Shown piece after piece: positions 7,858 through 16,968 of a DNA stretch of 34,653 bases; within the stretch, counting starts at the first letter, position 1, and each line of letters begins with the position of its first letter. Below the pieces are notes generated by a model. It was given only the letters and a program-made list of their open reading frames with translations. It searched no databases and had not been told where the DNA came from. The DNA comes from LSUCC0057 sp048549915 (GTDB lineage Bacteria > Pseudomonadota > Gammaproteobacteria > Pseudomonadales > Porticoccaceae), in assembly GCA_048549915.1 (NCBI GenBank), contig JBLYYE010000058.1, positions 1 to 34,653 of the forward strand. The letters are read 5' to 3'. The position numbers were made by a program, and so were the translations under genes.

Positions 7858-10722
7858 TTATTTTTGATAACTTAGCGGGTAACTGAAATAACCCTCTTTT
7901 TTTGCTTTTGCATTACCTCTAGTGGATTCATTTAGGTCAGGACTCGCCGTAATCCACCAGCGTTGAGTCTGAGAAGCCATAAGAACAATCGCATCACGCA
8001 ACTGTGTAACAGAGACCTGCTCTACGGCTTCTGCTACTTTTTTACGGAAAGTGAATGTCTCATCGCCAAACATTAAAGATTCAAAAAATTGGCCATTGAG
8101 CTCGGCTAAGTTTTTGGGCTGTTCGACAACCCTACTCACCACCGAGGCTTGCAGCCGCGCAAGTTCTTGCAAGTCGAGTAGCTCAATGCGATCGGGCTGT
8201 GAAGCGATGAATTGATCTACAGCAGCAGTAATTGCCTCGATGGGGTAGTCAGGTGATTGGACGACAAAAGCGAGACCGGGAAGCCGATAGAAATTGCGGG
8301 CTACTGCAGCTACGACATAGCCGAGCTGCTGTTCGGTGCGCAGCTCAGTGTAAAATGGATTCGAAAGCCATTCTGCGACAAGCAAGTTGGTCGCGCGAGC
8401 GCTGATAGTATCGCTAGAACTGGGTAGATAAAGCACTCCCGCTTGGTTGTTGCCGGGAACCCAATAAGGAGTCGTTTGTGGTGCGGCCGCTAATTTGGCA
8501 ATTGCAAAATTTCCCTCTGCTCGGCGGCTGCCAAATTGATCGGCAACTTGGGCGGCGAAGCTCGCCGCCTGGTCGCGCGTAAAGTTACCGCTCACCAGCA
8601 AACGGGCGGCTAAGCTTTGCTTGAATTCTGCAGCCCAAACCAGCACCTGCTGCAAATCAGTCTGCTTAGCCATAGCAGCTTTCTCATCCACCAACCAGCC
8701 GCCCTCCATATTGGTAGACAGCACCGCCAAAAGCTGGCGGAACGGAAACTCGCGCTTCACATTATCCAAGTCCTCGAGATAACTCTGGCGGATTCGCTCG
8801 AAACGAGACTGTTCCAGCTGATCGCGATCGATCGCCTTCAGAAGCTCACCGAGCACCAGCGGCTGTTTATCTGAGTATCCTCCAACCACAATACGCCAGC
8901 CTCGGCCATCGCGTGCCAGGGAGAAATTTAGGCCAGCTTCAAGTGCAGGATAGAGCTGATCATTAATCGAGTCCCGCACATAGCGGACAAATAGATCGCC
9001 ATAAACTGTAGATTCTAGAGTTTGAGCCATTTCACTCTGCAGCTGTATAACAATATTGCCGCGCGGAACCTTAAAGCGTGTAGTCGGCAGGTGCCACGTC
9101 TCAACGGCGGCGTCAATTTTAACCGGTACATCAGTTTTTTCATTGCGCGCCACAGAAGCTGCAAGCAGCTCTGTATCCTCGGCAATATATCGATTCGCCT
9201 CTGGCAGCTTAAGCTCCTGCGCAAGCAGGCTACCGCCAGCGCCAAGCTGCGGATTGACGCTGGACTCTACCACACGGTATTGAGCGTCATAGTAAGCGGC
9301 GGTCGTATCGACAGGCAGTGTCTTTGACGTCACCATGACCAAGCGGTTATCGGCACGTAAACTAGCAGCGAACTGCGAAAAGTCTTTCTCAGACCAACCT
9401 AACATCTGATAAGGGCCATCTAATACACGCGACAGCGGCAAGCGTTGCATGGTGTCTGCCAGGCGAGTCACCCGGTCGACTAAAGCGCCCTGCTCTTCAA
9501 ACTGGAACGCTTGGGCAAGTAGCTGCGCTTGCTCTTGATAGCGCCGCGACAACTCTTTATCGGCAACAATCATGTCCAACCAATGCTGCACTAACGCCTC
9601 CACCACAGCGCGATTCTCCAGCCCTGCAGTTGTCAATTCAACATTAACAGCAAAGAGTGTTGTCGTGGTGTCACTGAGCGCGCTACCGGCACTCAATGAA
9701 TTAGCCCAGCCAACGCGACGCAGTATATCGAGCAGCGAACCCGAAGCCTCTGAGCCGACTAACCCGGAGAGAAAGTTGATCGGCTTGCTCTGCCAATAAG
9801 ACTCGCTCGGTGGCAAGGGGTAAACCACTGTGATTTCACGCAACTCTGCCTCGGGGCGGAAATGCACCTCTAAAGGAAGTGACTTTGGCAAAAATAACGG
9901 GACGTCTTCTGGTGAAGGTTGGCGCTCGCCGGCGGGCACCTCATTAAATTTTGAGCGCACCATACTCTCTAGCTGCTCCAGGCTCTCACGCCCCGCCACT
10001 ACTAACTTCATCTGCTTAGCCACGTAATACTGGCGATAAAACTCCAGCAACTCCTCGCGCAGGGTCAACCCACCGTCGAACAACGGCTCTTCTCGCAATG
10101 TCTGTAAATCACCCACCATAAACAGACTGTAGGGATGCTCCGGATTGACCAACTCTCGCAAAACATAACGCTGGCGCCAGGGATCGTTTTTGCGATGCAG
10201 CTGGTACTCCGAATAGACCGCTTTGCGCTCGCGCTCGACATAACTCTCGGTGAATAGCGGAGCAATAAAAAAGCGCGAAAAACGGTCCAGTGCAGGCTCT
10301 AAATGTGTAGCTTCAATATCAAAGTAATAATTGGTGTTGCGATGAGAGGTATAGGCATTTTTGCTGCCACCGCGCTGATCAATAAACTCTCCGTAAGAGT
10401 TTACCTCGGGGTACTTATCGGTACCCAAAAACAGCATGTGCTCAAGAAAGTGCGGCAACCCCTCGCGCCCACGGGGGCTGGAATAGTTGCCGACAGCCAC
10501 ATCGAGTGAAGCGGCAGCTTTATCCGTTTTAGCATCAGAGATAACCACCACATCCAAGCCGTTTTCAAGGGTGAAAGCGCGATATTCACGGCTATCGACC
10601 GGCGATGAGGTAAGCGCCACTGGTGGAGTCGGCGAACAAGCCACCAACAGCAGTGATACAAGAGCCAAAAAAGTAGCTCTCTGAGTTTTTTTCACCCGCT
10701 TTGTAGTGACTCTTAGATTCAT
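7858..10722 (-). CDS. M16 family zinc metallopeptidase (pitrilysin/insulinase-like), predicted lipoprotein
   Basis: A 954-residue peptidase close in length to E. coli pitrilysin PtrA (962). The inverted zinc motif HxxEH is HFLEHM (H91, E94, H95), with the downstream ligand probably E172 in AVYSEYQ. The arrangement fits four M16 subdomains, with the C-terminal half inactive. The N terminus is basic, then hydrophobic FLALVSLLLVAC with lipobox LVAC (C29, Ser at +2), so it should be exported and lipid-anchored, probably at the outer membrane. PtrA itself is a soluble periplasmic enzyme, so the anchor is a notable difference. The ATG overlaps the stop of the PerM-type gene as TAATG, implying translational coupling. 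Its substrate is unknown; family members degrade small unfolded peptides. Confidence 0.9.
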   Translation of the reverse strand: MNLRVTTKRVKKTQRATFLALVSLLLVACSPTPPVALTSSPVDSREYRAFTLENGLDVVVISDAKTDKAAASLDVAVGNYSSPRGREGLPHFLEHMLFLGTDKYPEVNSYGEFIDQRGGSKNAYTSHRNTNYYFDIEATHLEPALDRFSRFFIAPLFTESYVERERKAVYSEYQLHRKNDPWRQRYVLRELVNPEHPYSLFMVGDLQTLREEPLFDGGLTLREELLEFYRQYYVAKQMKLVVAGRESLEQLESMVRSKFNEVPAGERQPSPEDVPLFLPKSLPLEVHFRPEAELREITVVYPLPPSESYWQSKPINFLSGLVGSEASGSLLDILRRVGWANSLSAGSALSDTTTTLFAVNVELTTAGLENRAVVEALVQHWLDMIVADKELSRRYQEQAQLLAQAFQFEEQGALVDRVTRLADTMQRLPLSRVLDGPYQMLGWSEKDFSQFAASLRADNRLVMVTSKTLPVDTTAAYYDAQYRVVESSVNPQLGAGGSLLAQELKLPEANRYIAEDTELLAASVARNEKTDVPVKIDAAVETWHLPTTRFKVPRGNIVIQLQSEMAQTLESTVYGDLFVRYVRDSINDQLYPALEAGLNFSLARDGRGWRIVVGGYSDKQPLVLGELLKAIDRDQLEQSRFERIRQSYLEDLDNVKREFPFRQLLAVLSTNMEGGWLVDEKAAMAKQTDLQQVLVWAAEFKQSLAARLLVSGNFTRDQAASFAAQVADQFGSRRAEGNFAIAKLAAAPQTTPYWVPGNNQAGVLYLPSSSDTISARATNLLVAEWLSNPFYTELRTEQQLGYVVAAVARNFYRLPGLAFVVQSPDYPIEAITAAVDQFIASQPDRIELLDLQELARLQASVVSRVVEQPKNLAELNGQFFESLMFGDETFTFRKKVAEAVEQVSVTQLRDAIVLMASQTQRWWITASPDLNESTRGNAKAKKEGYFSYPLSYQK

Positions 10723-11810
10723 TATTCAAGTTCCATTGTCTGTTGTTCAGCCGGCGCGCTGCGTTGTTGGCGCGGCCATGCGCTGTACAGCGCCTTCACC
10801 AAAGTAGCCAAAGGTATGGCGAAGAAAACCCCCCAAAACCCCCACAAGCCACCAAAAACCAGCACGGCAACAATAATCGCCACAGGGTGCAGGTCTACTA
10901 CCTCAGAAAATAGCAGCGGCACCAGCACATTGCCGTCTAAAAACTGAATAGTACCGTAGACCAGGAAAAGCCAGAGAAATTCATTGCTGCTTCCCCATTG
11001 CACGTAAGCGACAAACAACACCGGCGCTGTAACCACCAGAGCACCCACGTAAGGGATCAGAACCGAAAGCCCCACAGCCAATGCCAGCAACAAGGCGTAG
11101 TTGAGGCCAAGCAGCAGGAAAGCGGCGTACGAGACACCACCAACCAAGGCAATCTCTATCGCTTTGCCGCGCACATAGTTGCCCAGCTGAATATTCATTT
11201 CACCGCCAACTTGCGTCAATACGCTGCGCTCATTGGGTAGCAGCGCGGTCAGCAGCGCACTGAGTTGCTGGCGATCTTTAAGCATAAAAAAGACCAATAA
11301 CGGCACCAAAACCAGATAGACTAAAAGTGCCACCAAGTCGAAAACGCTGTTGAGAGAGAAAGAGAGCAACTGCTGACCAAGCTCGCCAAACTGACTGGAG
11401 AGTTGAGCCCAGAGCTCCTGCAGCTGCTCAGGCGATACGTATTCAGCATAGCGATCTGGCAGTTCATTAATCAAATTGCGCATCGAGACAAACATATTCG
11501 GGAGCTCGCCACCCAGCAGTGAGGCCTGCCGCACCAGCAGAGGTACCAGTCCAAAAATGGCGGCGAAGAACAGCGCCAAAAAAAGCGAGTAAGTAAAGGC
11601 AAAGCCAATTTTCCAGCTCACTCCTAGCGCAACTAAGCGGTTAATCATCCCCTGCAGAACAAAAGCAATCACCAGTGCAGCAATTACTGGAGCCAGCACC
11701 TCGCCGAGAAACCACAGCGCCACCGCACTGCCAAGAAGCAGCAGCGTCATCAATACCGCTTGTTCGGAACCCAGATACCGGTTGACCCAGCGCTTTAATA
11801 CTACCTGCAT
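10722..11810 (-). CDS. perM: AI-2E family transporter, PerM-like
   Basis: A 362-residue integral membrane protein of the UPF0118/AI-2E exporter family. Hydrophobic segments are visible at about 18-36, 38-58, 66-92, 155-178 and several between 210 and 345. The C-terminal signatures VGLSVLIPYVGALVV and GGLWGFWGVFFAIPLATLVKAL are typical. Family members include TqsA, PerM and Na+/H+ antiporters, so the transported substrate is not certain. GGAGG lies 7 bases before the ATG at 11810; a nearer out-of-frame ATG stops after four codons. It is back to back with a bepA-like gene, as perM and yfgC/bepA are in E. coli, which supports the symbol. The next gene, an M16 peptidase, is coupled to it through TAATG. 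Confidence 0.85.
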   Translation of the reverse strand: MQVVLKRWVNRYLGSEQAVLMTLLLLGSAVALWFLGEVLAPVIAALVIAFVLQGMINRLVALGVSWKIGFAFTYSLFLALFFAAIFGLVPLLVRQASLLGGELPNMFVSMRNLINELPDRYAEYVSPEQLQELWAQLSSQFGELGQQLLSFSLNSVFDLVALLVYLVLVPLLVFFMLKDRQQLSALLTALLPNERSVLTQVGGEMNIQLGNYVRGKAIEIALVGGVSYAAFLLLGLNYALLLALAVGLSVLIPYVGALVVTAPVLFVAYVQWGSSNEFLWLFLVYGTIQFLDGNVLVPLLFSEVVDLHPVAIIVAVLVFGGLWGFWGVFFAIPLATLVKALYSAWPRQQRSAPAEQQTMELE

Positions 11811-11888
11811 TGCATTGCCTCCGCTCGCATCAAACAGCGAGCACTATTATTCAAAAACAAACTATGAACCTGTTGGCTTTCAAGCGGT

Positions 11889-11922
11889 CTATTATGTAGC
11901 CGCATTTGCCGTGACATAATAG
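11889..11922. repeat. 9-base inverted repeat in the perM/bepA divergent region
   Basis: CTATTATGT (11889-11897) and ACATAATAG (11914-11922) are perfect reverse complements with a 16-base centre. The arms contain CATAAT, a plausible -10 word, on each strand. The arm facing bepA would put a start near 11927, 34 bases before the bepA ATG. The site may be overlapping divergent promoters, a dimeric regulator operator, or both. Confidence 0.45.
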
Positions 11923-11960
11923 CGCGACAAACGCCCCACTCCCAGTCGAAGAGCAAAGCA

Positions 11961-13427
11961 ATGATCCACAAGATGAGAGCGCTGATACCCATCGCATTGA
12001 TCGCGGCAATTTTGATGCAGCCGCACTCAGTTTTGGCGCGCGACGACCTCCCTTGGCTGGGTGATGCCAGCTCGTCAGCGGTGTCACTGGAACAGGAGAA
12101 AATGCTTGGCTCAATCTGGCTAAAAATGTTCCGCAGCCGGATTGAGGCTCACAGAGACCCTGTGTTGCAAGATTATCTGGAGAATTTACTGTTCAACCTC
12201 GCCACCTACAGCGAGCTCAGCGAAGCCGAATTGACCTTAGTGCTCATCGACAACCCAAGCATGAACGCCTTTGCTGTGCCCGGAGGAGTCATTGGCGTTC
12301 ACACCGGGATTTTCATCTACGCAGACAATGAAGACCAACTCGCCACCGTGCTCAGCCATGAGCTAGCTCACTTGAGTTTGCGCCACTACGCCAGACGCTT
12401 GGAGAACAGTAAAAACCAAGCCAAGGTCAATATGGCCGGCTTGCTCGCCGCCGTAGTATTAGCGGCAACGGCAGGCGGCGATGCCGCCACAGCGGCGCTG
12501 ATGACAACGCAAGCGGCCAGCTTGCAGAGCCAGCTCGCCTACAGCCGCAGTCATGAACAAGAGGCTGATCGCGAGGGCATTAAAACTATGCAGCGCGCCG
12601 ACCGCGATGCCACACAAGCGGCGGCTATGTTTGAAAATATGCTCCGGGCAACCCGATATACGGGCAGTCGGCCACCCGAATATCTTCTTACCCACCCTGT
12701 AACAGAGCGGCGTATCGCGGATGCCCGCAATCGCGCTGGCTACAAATCTAGCAATTTATTGCAGCGCAACAGCGCCAGTGACTACTCGTTGCTGCGCTCG
12801 CGGGCGCGCAGTAGCAGTTGGCGCACACCACAACAGGGCCTAGAGGCGTTTAAAGCAGAAGCGGCAAACACATTGCAGGCAAGCGACAGTCACCACGCGG
12901 CCCAGTACGGCATAGCATTGATGGAGATGCAGCTGGGCGCTTTTGATAGCGCCCGAGAGTCACTGGCGCAGCTCGCCGAGAAAAGACCTAATTCGCAGCT
13001 GATAATTCACACCCAGTTGGAAGTTGAGCTTGCCAGCGGCAATCACGCGCAAGTTATCACCGCACTCGAACGCCAACTTCAACGCCAACCGGACAACTAC
13101 CCTGCACAGATGCTATTGGGCGAAGCTCATTGGCTCGCCGGCAATAGCGCTATATCCGCGCTAGTTTATGAGAACCTGGCCCGCCAGCGCCCAGAGGACC
13201 CCGCGGTCTGGTATCAACTCGCAGAGGTGCGCGGGCTGGCCGGAGATATCGCTGGGGTCCATGCTGCTCGAGCCGAGTATTTTATTCTAAATGGGGTTTT
13301 TGACCGCGCGCGGGAACAGATAGGGTTGGCACTGAGCCTGCTGAGCAGCGATTTTAAACGCAGCGCTGTTCTCAGCCAGAGACTCAAAGATCTCGATGAA
13401 TACCAGCTGCGCGCCGAGCGGCTTTAA
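11961..13427 (+). CDS. bepA: BepA-like periplasmic M48 metalloprotease/chaperone with TPR repeats
   Basis: A 488-residue protein resembling E. coli BepA (YfgC), which assists or degrades LptD and other outer-membrane proteins at the BAM complex. A signal peptide (basic MIHKMR, hydrophobic core, cleavage near VLA-RD) sends it to the periplasm. The M48 zinc motif is HELAH (H133, E134, H137). The HEQEADREG segment probably gives the third ligand. SMNAFAVPGGVIGVHTG is a family signature. Residues from about 280 to 480 are helical and TPR-like. The ATG at 11961 has GAAGAG upstream; an internal ATG four codons later lacks a site. It is divergent from perM and ends 2 bases from the nadA stop. Confidence 0.93.
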   Translation: MIHKMRALIPIALIAAILMQPHSVLARDDLPWLGDASSSAVSLEQEKMLGSIWLKMFRSRIEAHRDPVLQDYLENLLFNLATYSELSEAELTLVLIDNPSMNAFAVPGGVIGVHTGIFIYADNEDQLATVLSHELAHLSLRHYARRLENSKNQAKVNMAGLLAAVVLAATAGGDAATAALMTTQAASLQSQLAYSRSHEQEADREGIKTMQRADRDATQAAAMFENMLRATRYTGSRPPEYLLTHPVTERRIADARNRAGYKSSNLLQRNSASDYSLLRSRARSSSWRTPQQGLEAFKAEAANTLQASDSHHAAQYGIALMEMQLGAFDSARESLAQLAEKRPNSQLIIHTQLEVELASGNHAQVITALERQLQRQPDNYPAQMLLGEAHWLAGNSAISALVYENLARQRPEDPAVWYQLAEVRGLAGDIAGVHAARAEYFILNGVFDRAREQIGLALSLLSSDFKRSAVLSQRLKDLDEYQLRAERL

Positions 13428-13429
13428 AG

Positions 13430-14473
13430 CTATTGAGCCCTGTTGAAATTAAGCATACGCCCCAGCGAGCGGCGCGCCTGCTCGGCAATGCCCTCTTCAA
13501 CAACAATTTCACCGCTGCCGTGGGTGAGTGCGGCCAGTAGATTTTCTAAGCCGTTCATACCCATCCACGGGCAGTTGGCACAGCTGCGACAGGTGGCACC
13601 ACTACCACCGGTAGGCGCTACAATCAGCTGCTTATCTGGCACTGCTTGCTGCATTTTGAAAAATATACCCTGATCCGTCGCCACTATCAGCTGTTGGTTG
13701 GGCAGCGCTTTGGCAGCAGCGATAAGTTGTGAGGTGGAGCCGGCGACATCGGCGAGCTCAACCACTGCCTGAGGCGACTCTGGGTGCACCAGTATCGCCG
13801 CATCGGGGTAGAGTGCGCGCATCTCTTCTATGCCACGGGCTTTAAACTCCTCGTGGACAATGCAGCTGCCATCCCACATCAACATCTCGGCGCCGGTCTG
13901 CTTGGCGACATAACTGCCCAGATACTTATCTGGCGCCCAGAGAATTTTTTCCCCCAGCGCATCTAAGTGGTCTATCACATCAACTGCGATACTCGAAGTG
14001 ACAACCCAGTCAGCACGGGCCTTAACCGCTGCAGAGGTATTGGCGTAAACGACAACTGTTCGATCCGAGTGCTGATCGCAAAAGTCGGCAAACTCATCAG
14101 CCGGACAGCCAATATCCAACGAGCAGGTAGCCTCCAAGGTCGGCATTAGCACCCGCTTGTGGGGAGTCAAGATCTTAGCGGTTTCACCCATGAACTTGAC
14201 GCCGGCCACAATCAGTGTCGAAGCCTCATGCTGGCTGCCAAAACGGGCCATTTCAAGTGAATCTGCCACTACCCCGCCACTCTCCTCGGCCAGGGCCTGG
14301 ATCAGTGGATCAGTATAGTAGTGCGCAACGATCACAGCATTTTGGGCGACCAACTGCTGCTTGATTTGAGCGATGAGCTCAGCTTGACGTCCGCTGCTGA
14401 GCACTTCAGGCGGGTGCGCACGGTCTAGGTGTTCAGCCACAACTGCGCGCAGTTCACTTCGGTCGGCATTCAT
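13430..14473 (-). CDS. nadA: Quinolinate synthase NadA
   Basis: A 347-residue [4Fe-4S] enzyme that condenses iminoaspartate with dihydroxyacetone phosphate to quinolinate in NAD biosynthesis. The cluster cysteines fit E. coli NadA: C117 (ATCSLDIGC), C204 (DGSCIVHEEF) and C301 in CRSCANCPWM (C295/C298/C301). HYYTDPLIQALAEESGG near residue 51 and GVKFMGETAKIL are strongly conserved. The ATG at 14473 has GAG 6 bases upstream. The gene converges on bepA with only 2 bases between stops, so there is no room for a separate terminator. A small membrane ORF lies 28 bases upstream on the same strand. Confidence 0.97.
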   Translation of the reverse strand: MNADRSELRAVVAEHLDRAHPPEVLSSGRQAELIAQIKQQLVAQNAVIVAHYYTDPLIQALAEESGGVVADSLEMARFGSQHEASTLIVAGVKFMGETAKILTPHKRVLMPTLEATCSLDIGCPADEFADFCDQHSDRTVVVYANTSAAVKARADWVVTSSIAVDVIDHLDALGEKILWAPDKYLGSYVAKQTGAEMLMWDGSCIVHEEFKARGIEEMRALYPDAAILVHPESPQAVVELADVAGSTSQLIAAAKALPNQQLIVATDQGIFFKMQQAVPDKQLIVAPTGGSGATCRSCANCPWMGMNGLENLLAALTHGSGEIVVEEGIAEQARRSLGRMLNFNRAQ

Positions 14474-14501
14474 GGAGATCTCGCTCTGGTAATAATCTGG
14501 C

Positions 14502-14621
14502 TTAGAAGCTGGAGAGCCAGTAGATGATGGTGGTCATCGCGATGGCGACCAGTGCGACAGCGGCAACGGCATCGGCTTTGGCATCAGAACATCCCTGCTG
14601 GTGTTGGTTATCTTGGCTCAT
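14502..14621 (-). CDS. Possible 39-residue single-pass membrane protein
   Basis: A polar N terminus (MSQDNQHQQGCSDAKAD) is followed by one hydrophobic segment at about 18-36 (AVAAVALVAIAMTTIIYWL), ending SSF. AGAGAGAG lies 4-11 bases before the ATG at 14621, and the next gene, nadA, starts 28 bases downstream. The frame remains open further upstream, but those residues look unrelated. I do not recognise a family. The composition and site fit a genuine small inner-membrane protein, but a chance ORF cannot be excluded without homologues. Confidence 0.45.
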   Translation of the reverse strand: MSQDNQHQQGCSDAKADAVAAVALVAIAMTTIIYWLSSF

Positions 14622-14868
14622 GTACTCTCTCTCTAAGTTGTTGGCACCTTCTCGTGCCAGTAGTTCAATGCCGACGCATTCTAGCAACAGAGTGCAGTGA
14701 AATCATCACAAGATCTCATGGCCATGAAACTCGCCAATCGGCTTATTGCTAAAAGTTATTGCTTATGGGGCTAAATTAATTTTAATGCATAAGCCTTCAC
14801 TGTAAGATGGCGCGCTTCTATAAAGTCGTCCTTCACTGCTGTCTTCAACCGTTCAATGTGAGCCACAC
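14622..14868. other. Intergenic region between the small ORF and cysI
   Basis: This region of 247 bases contains the cysI promoter candidate at 14796-14824 and, upstream of it, an AT-rich tract (14753-14792) of the kind CysB-type activators bind. I see no clear CysB site, terminator or further gene. Confidence 0.4.
14796..14824 (+). promoter_or_regulatory. Candidate promoter for the cysI operon
   Basis: TTCACT (14796-14801) and TATAAA (14819-14824) are 17 bases apart, matching the sigma-70 consensus at 4/6 and 5/6. Transcription would start near 14831, giving a leader of about 38 nt before the cysI ATG. The upstream AT-rich stretch fits an activated promoter. Confidence 0.5.
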
Positions 14869-16530
14869 ATGTATCAATACAATGCACGCGATCATCAACT
14901 TGTCAGCGAGAGAGTCAAGCAGTTCCGCGGCCAAACCGAGCGTTATCTGGCGGGCGAGCTCTCCGACGAGCAATTTTTGCCACTGCGCCTGCAAAACGGC
15001 CTGTATATTCAGCGCTTGGCCCCGATGCTGCGGATTGCCATTCCCTACGGCCTTCTCTCCAGCCGACAGTTGCGCAAGCTGGCTGATATCACTCGCCGTT
15101 ACGACAAAGGCTATGCACACTTTACGACCCGCCAGAACCTGCAACTCAACTGGCCTCAGCTCGATGCAGTTCCAGATATTTTAGCCGAATTGGCCGAAGT
15201 TGAGATGCACGCAGTGCAGACCAGCGGAAACTGCATCAGAAATGTCACCAGCGATCAATTTGCCGGAGTCGCTATCGACGAGATAGAGGATCCGCGCCCC
15301 TGGTGCGAACTGCTTCGACAATGGTCCACACTGCATCCCGAATTTGCCTACTTGCCGCGCAAATTTAAAATCGCGGTGAATGGATCTCAAGCCGATCGCG
15401 CCGCGTTCTTATTTCACGATGTCGGTGTCGAGCTGGTCAGCACTGCTGAGGGAGCGACCCGTTTCAATATTTACGCTGGTGGCGGTTTGGGTCGCACACC
15501 AGTGATCGCCGAATTAGTACGCAGCAACTTGGAGCCCGAGCACCTGCTCAGCTACCTCGATGCGCTGCTGCGGGTTTACAACAGCCACGGCAATCGTCTC
15601 AATAAATATAAGGCGCGAATTAAAATCCTAGTAAAAGCTTGGGGGGTAGAACGCTTTGCTAAGGCGGTTGAGGAGGAGTGGCAGTTCAGCAAAGATGGCC
15701 CTAATACGCTTAAAGCTGACGCTATCGAAGCGATGAAAGCACATTTTACTTTGCCCGAATACACGCCGGCGCAAAGTAATTGCGAACAACAACTGGAAAT
15801 CGCCGCGCAGGCAGAGCTCGCCTTTGCGCGCTGGTTAGATCGCAACACACACAGCCATAAGCAACCCGGCTATCGCGCTGTGACTCTCTCACTCAAGCCA
15901 ACCGGCGTTGCCCCGGGAGACGTGACCGATCGCCAATTAGAACAAATTGCAGATTTGGCAGATCGCTATTCGTTCGGTGAGGTCCGCGCCACCCACAATC
16001 AGAATGTGGTGCTCGCCGATGTGCGTATCGACCAACTCCACGCACTCTGGCAAGAGGCTAAGAGCGCGGGATTTGCAACACCCACCGTCGGTACTCTAAC
16101 CGATATGATCTGCTGCCCCGGTGGTGACTACTGTTCACTGGCTAATGCCAAGTCGATACCGGTAGCCGAGTCACTGCAGCGCCGTTTCGATGATATCGAC
16201 TACCTTTACGACTTGGGTGATTTAGAGCTCAACATCAGCGGTTGTATGAATGCCTGCGGCCACCATCATGTCGGCCAAATAGGCATTCTGGGCGTGGATA
16301 AGAAAGGGGAAGAGTGGTACCAAATTCAAATTGGTGGCAGCGCTGGTAAAGATGCTGCACTCGCCAAAGTTCTGGGCCCGGCTTTTTCGCGCGACCAAGT
16401 GGCCGACACGGTCGCCAATTTACTGTTGGTCTATACTGACACACGTCACGATGGCGAGAGCTTCCTCGAGACCTATCGACGCATCGGTCTAGCCCCATTC
16501 AAGGAGCGTGTTTATGCCCAAGCTAATTGA
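14869..16530 (+). CDS. cysI: Nitrite/sulfite reductase hemoprotein, CysI-like
   Basis: A 553-residue siroheme/[4Fe-4S] reductase, by context the assimilatory sulfite reductase reducing sulfite to sulfide. Two ferredoxin-like half-domains are visible, the first with FTTRQNLQLNW. The cluster/siroheme cysteines are C416 and C422 (CCPGGDYC) and C459 and C463 (SGCMNACGHH), giving C-x5-C...C-x3-C. The Pseudomonas-type enzyme has this length and is followed by a DUF934 gene, as here. No CysJ flavoprotein is adjacent, so the electron donor may be ferredoxin or an unlinked reductase. The start codon has only a weak GAG upstream, but MYQYNARDH is the usual beginning. The gene overlaps the next one by 17 bases. 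Nitrite reductase is the alternative. Confidence 0.9.
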   Translation: MYQYNARDHQLVSERVKQFRGQTERYLAGELSDEQFLPLRLQNGLYIQRLAPMLRIAIPYGLLSSRQLRKLADITRRYDKGYAHFTTRQNLQLNWPQLDAVPDILAELAEVEMHAVQTSGNCIRNVTSDQFAGVAIDEIEDPRPWCELLRQWSTLHPEFAYLPRKFKIAVNGSQADRAAFLFHDVGVELVSTAEGATRFNIYAGGGLGRTPVIAELVRSNLEPEHLLSYLDALLRVYNSHGNRLNKYKARIKILVKAWGVERFAKAVEEEWQFSKDGPNTLKADAIEAMKAHFTLPEYTPAQSNCEQQLEIAAQAELAFARWLDRNTHSHKQPGYRAVTLSLKPTGVAPGDVTDRQLEQIADLADRYSFGEVRATHNQNVVLADVRIDQLHALWQEAKSAGFATPTVGTLTDMICCPGGDYCSLANAKSIPVAESLQRRFDDIDYLYDLGDLELNISGCMNACGHHHVGQIGILGVDKKGEEWYQIQIGGSAGKDAALAKVLGPAFSRDQVADTVANLLLVYTDTRHDGESFLETYRRIGLAPFKERVYAQAN

Positions 16531-16963
16531 GAACTCTCAGCTCTGTGAGAACAAATGGCAAACCGTTGACGACCAGCAAGCACTGCCCGTAAGCCATTAC
16601 CTCCTGCCCCTGGAGCGTTGGCTGGCAAAGCGCGAGACGCCAGCTGAGGGCTTGCCCTTTGGAGTGATCATTGACGGTGACCAAACGCTCGAGGCGCTGC
16701 AAGATTCATTGGCAGATCTGCCGCTAATCGCCATCAAATTCCCAAAATTTGCCGATGGCCGCGGTTTCTCCACAGCGCGCCTTCTGCGCGGCCGCCACAA
16801 TTACACTGGCGAACTTCGCGCCTGTGGCGATATCTTTCGCGATCAACTGCAGTTTTTACACCGCTGCGGTTTTGACAGCTTCGAAGTACCCGACAGTGCG
16901 GATCAACATTGGCTGGATTCTCTACAAGATTTCACAGCTAGCTACCAAGCTGCCGCTCGCTAG
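16514..16963 (+). CDS. DUF934 protein, sulfite-reductase-associated
   Basis: A 149-residue member of DUF934 (COG3749), a family found almost always after cysI in Pseudomonas-like bacteria. Typical stretches are IAIKFPKFADGRGFSTARLLR, ELRACGDIFRDQL and FLHRCGFDSFEV. The molecular role is unknown; an accessory role in sulfite reduction is inferred from context. AAGGAG lies 7 bases before the ATG at 16514, inside the end of cysI, so translation is probably coupled. A GTG two codons earlier is possible but closer to the site. Confidence 0.9.
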   Translation: MPKLIENSQLCENKWQTVDDQQALPVSHYLLPLERWLAKRETPAEGLPFGVIIDGDQTLEALQDSLADLPLIAIKFPKFADGRGFSTARLLRGRHNYTGELRACGDIFRDQLQFLHRCGFDSFEVPDSADQHWLDSLQDFTASYQAAAR

Positions 16964-16968
16964 TCATT

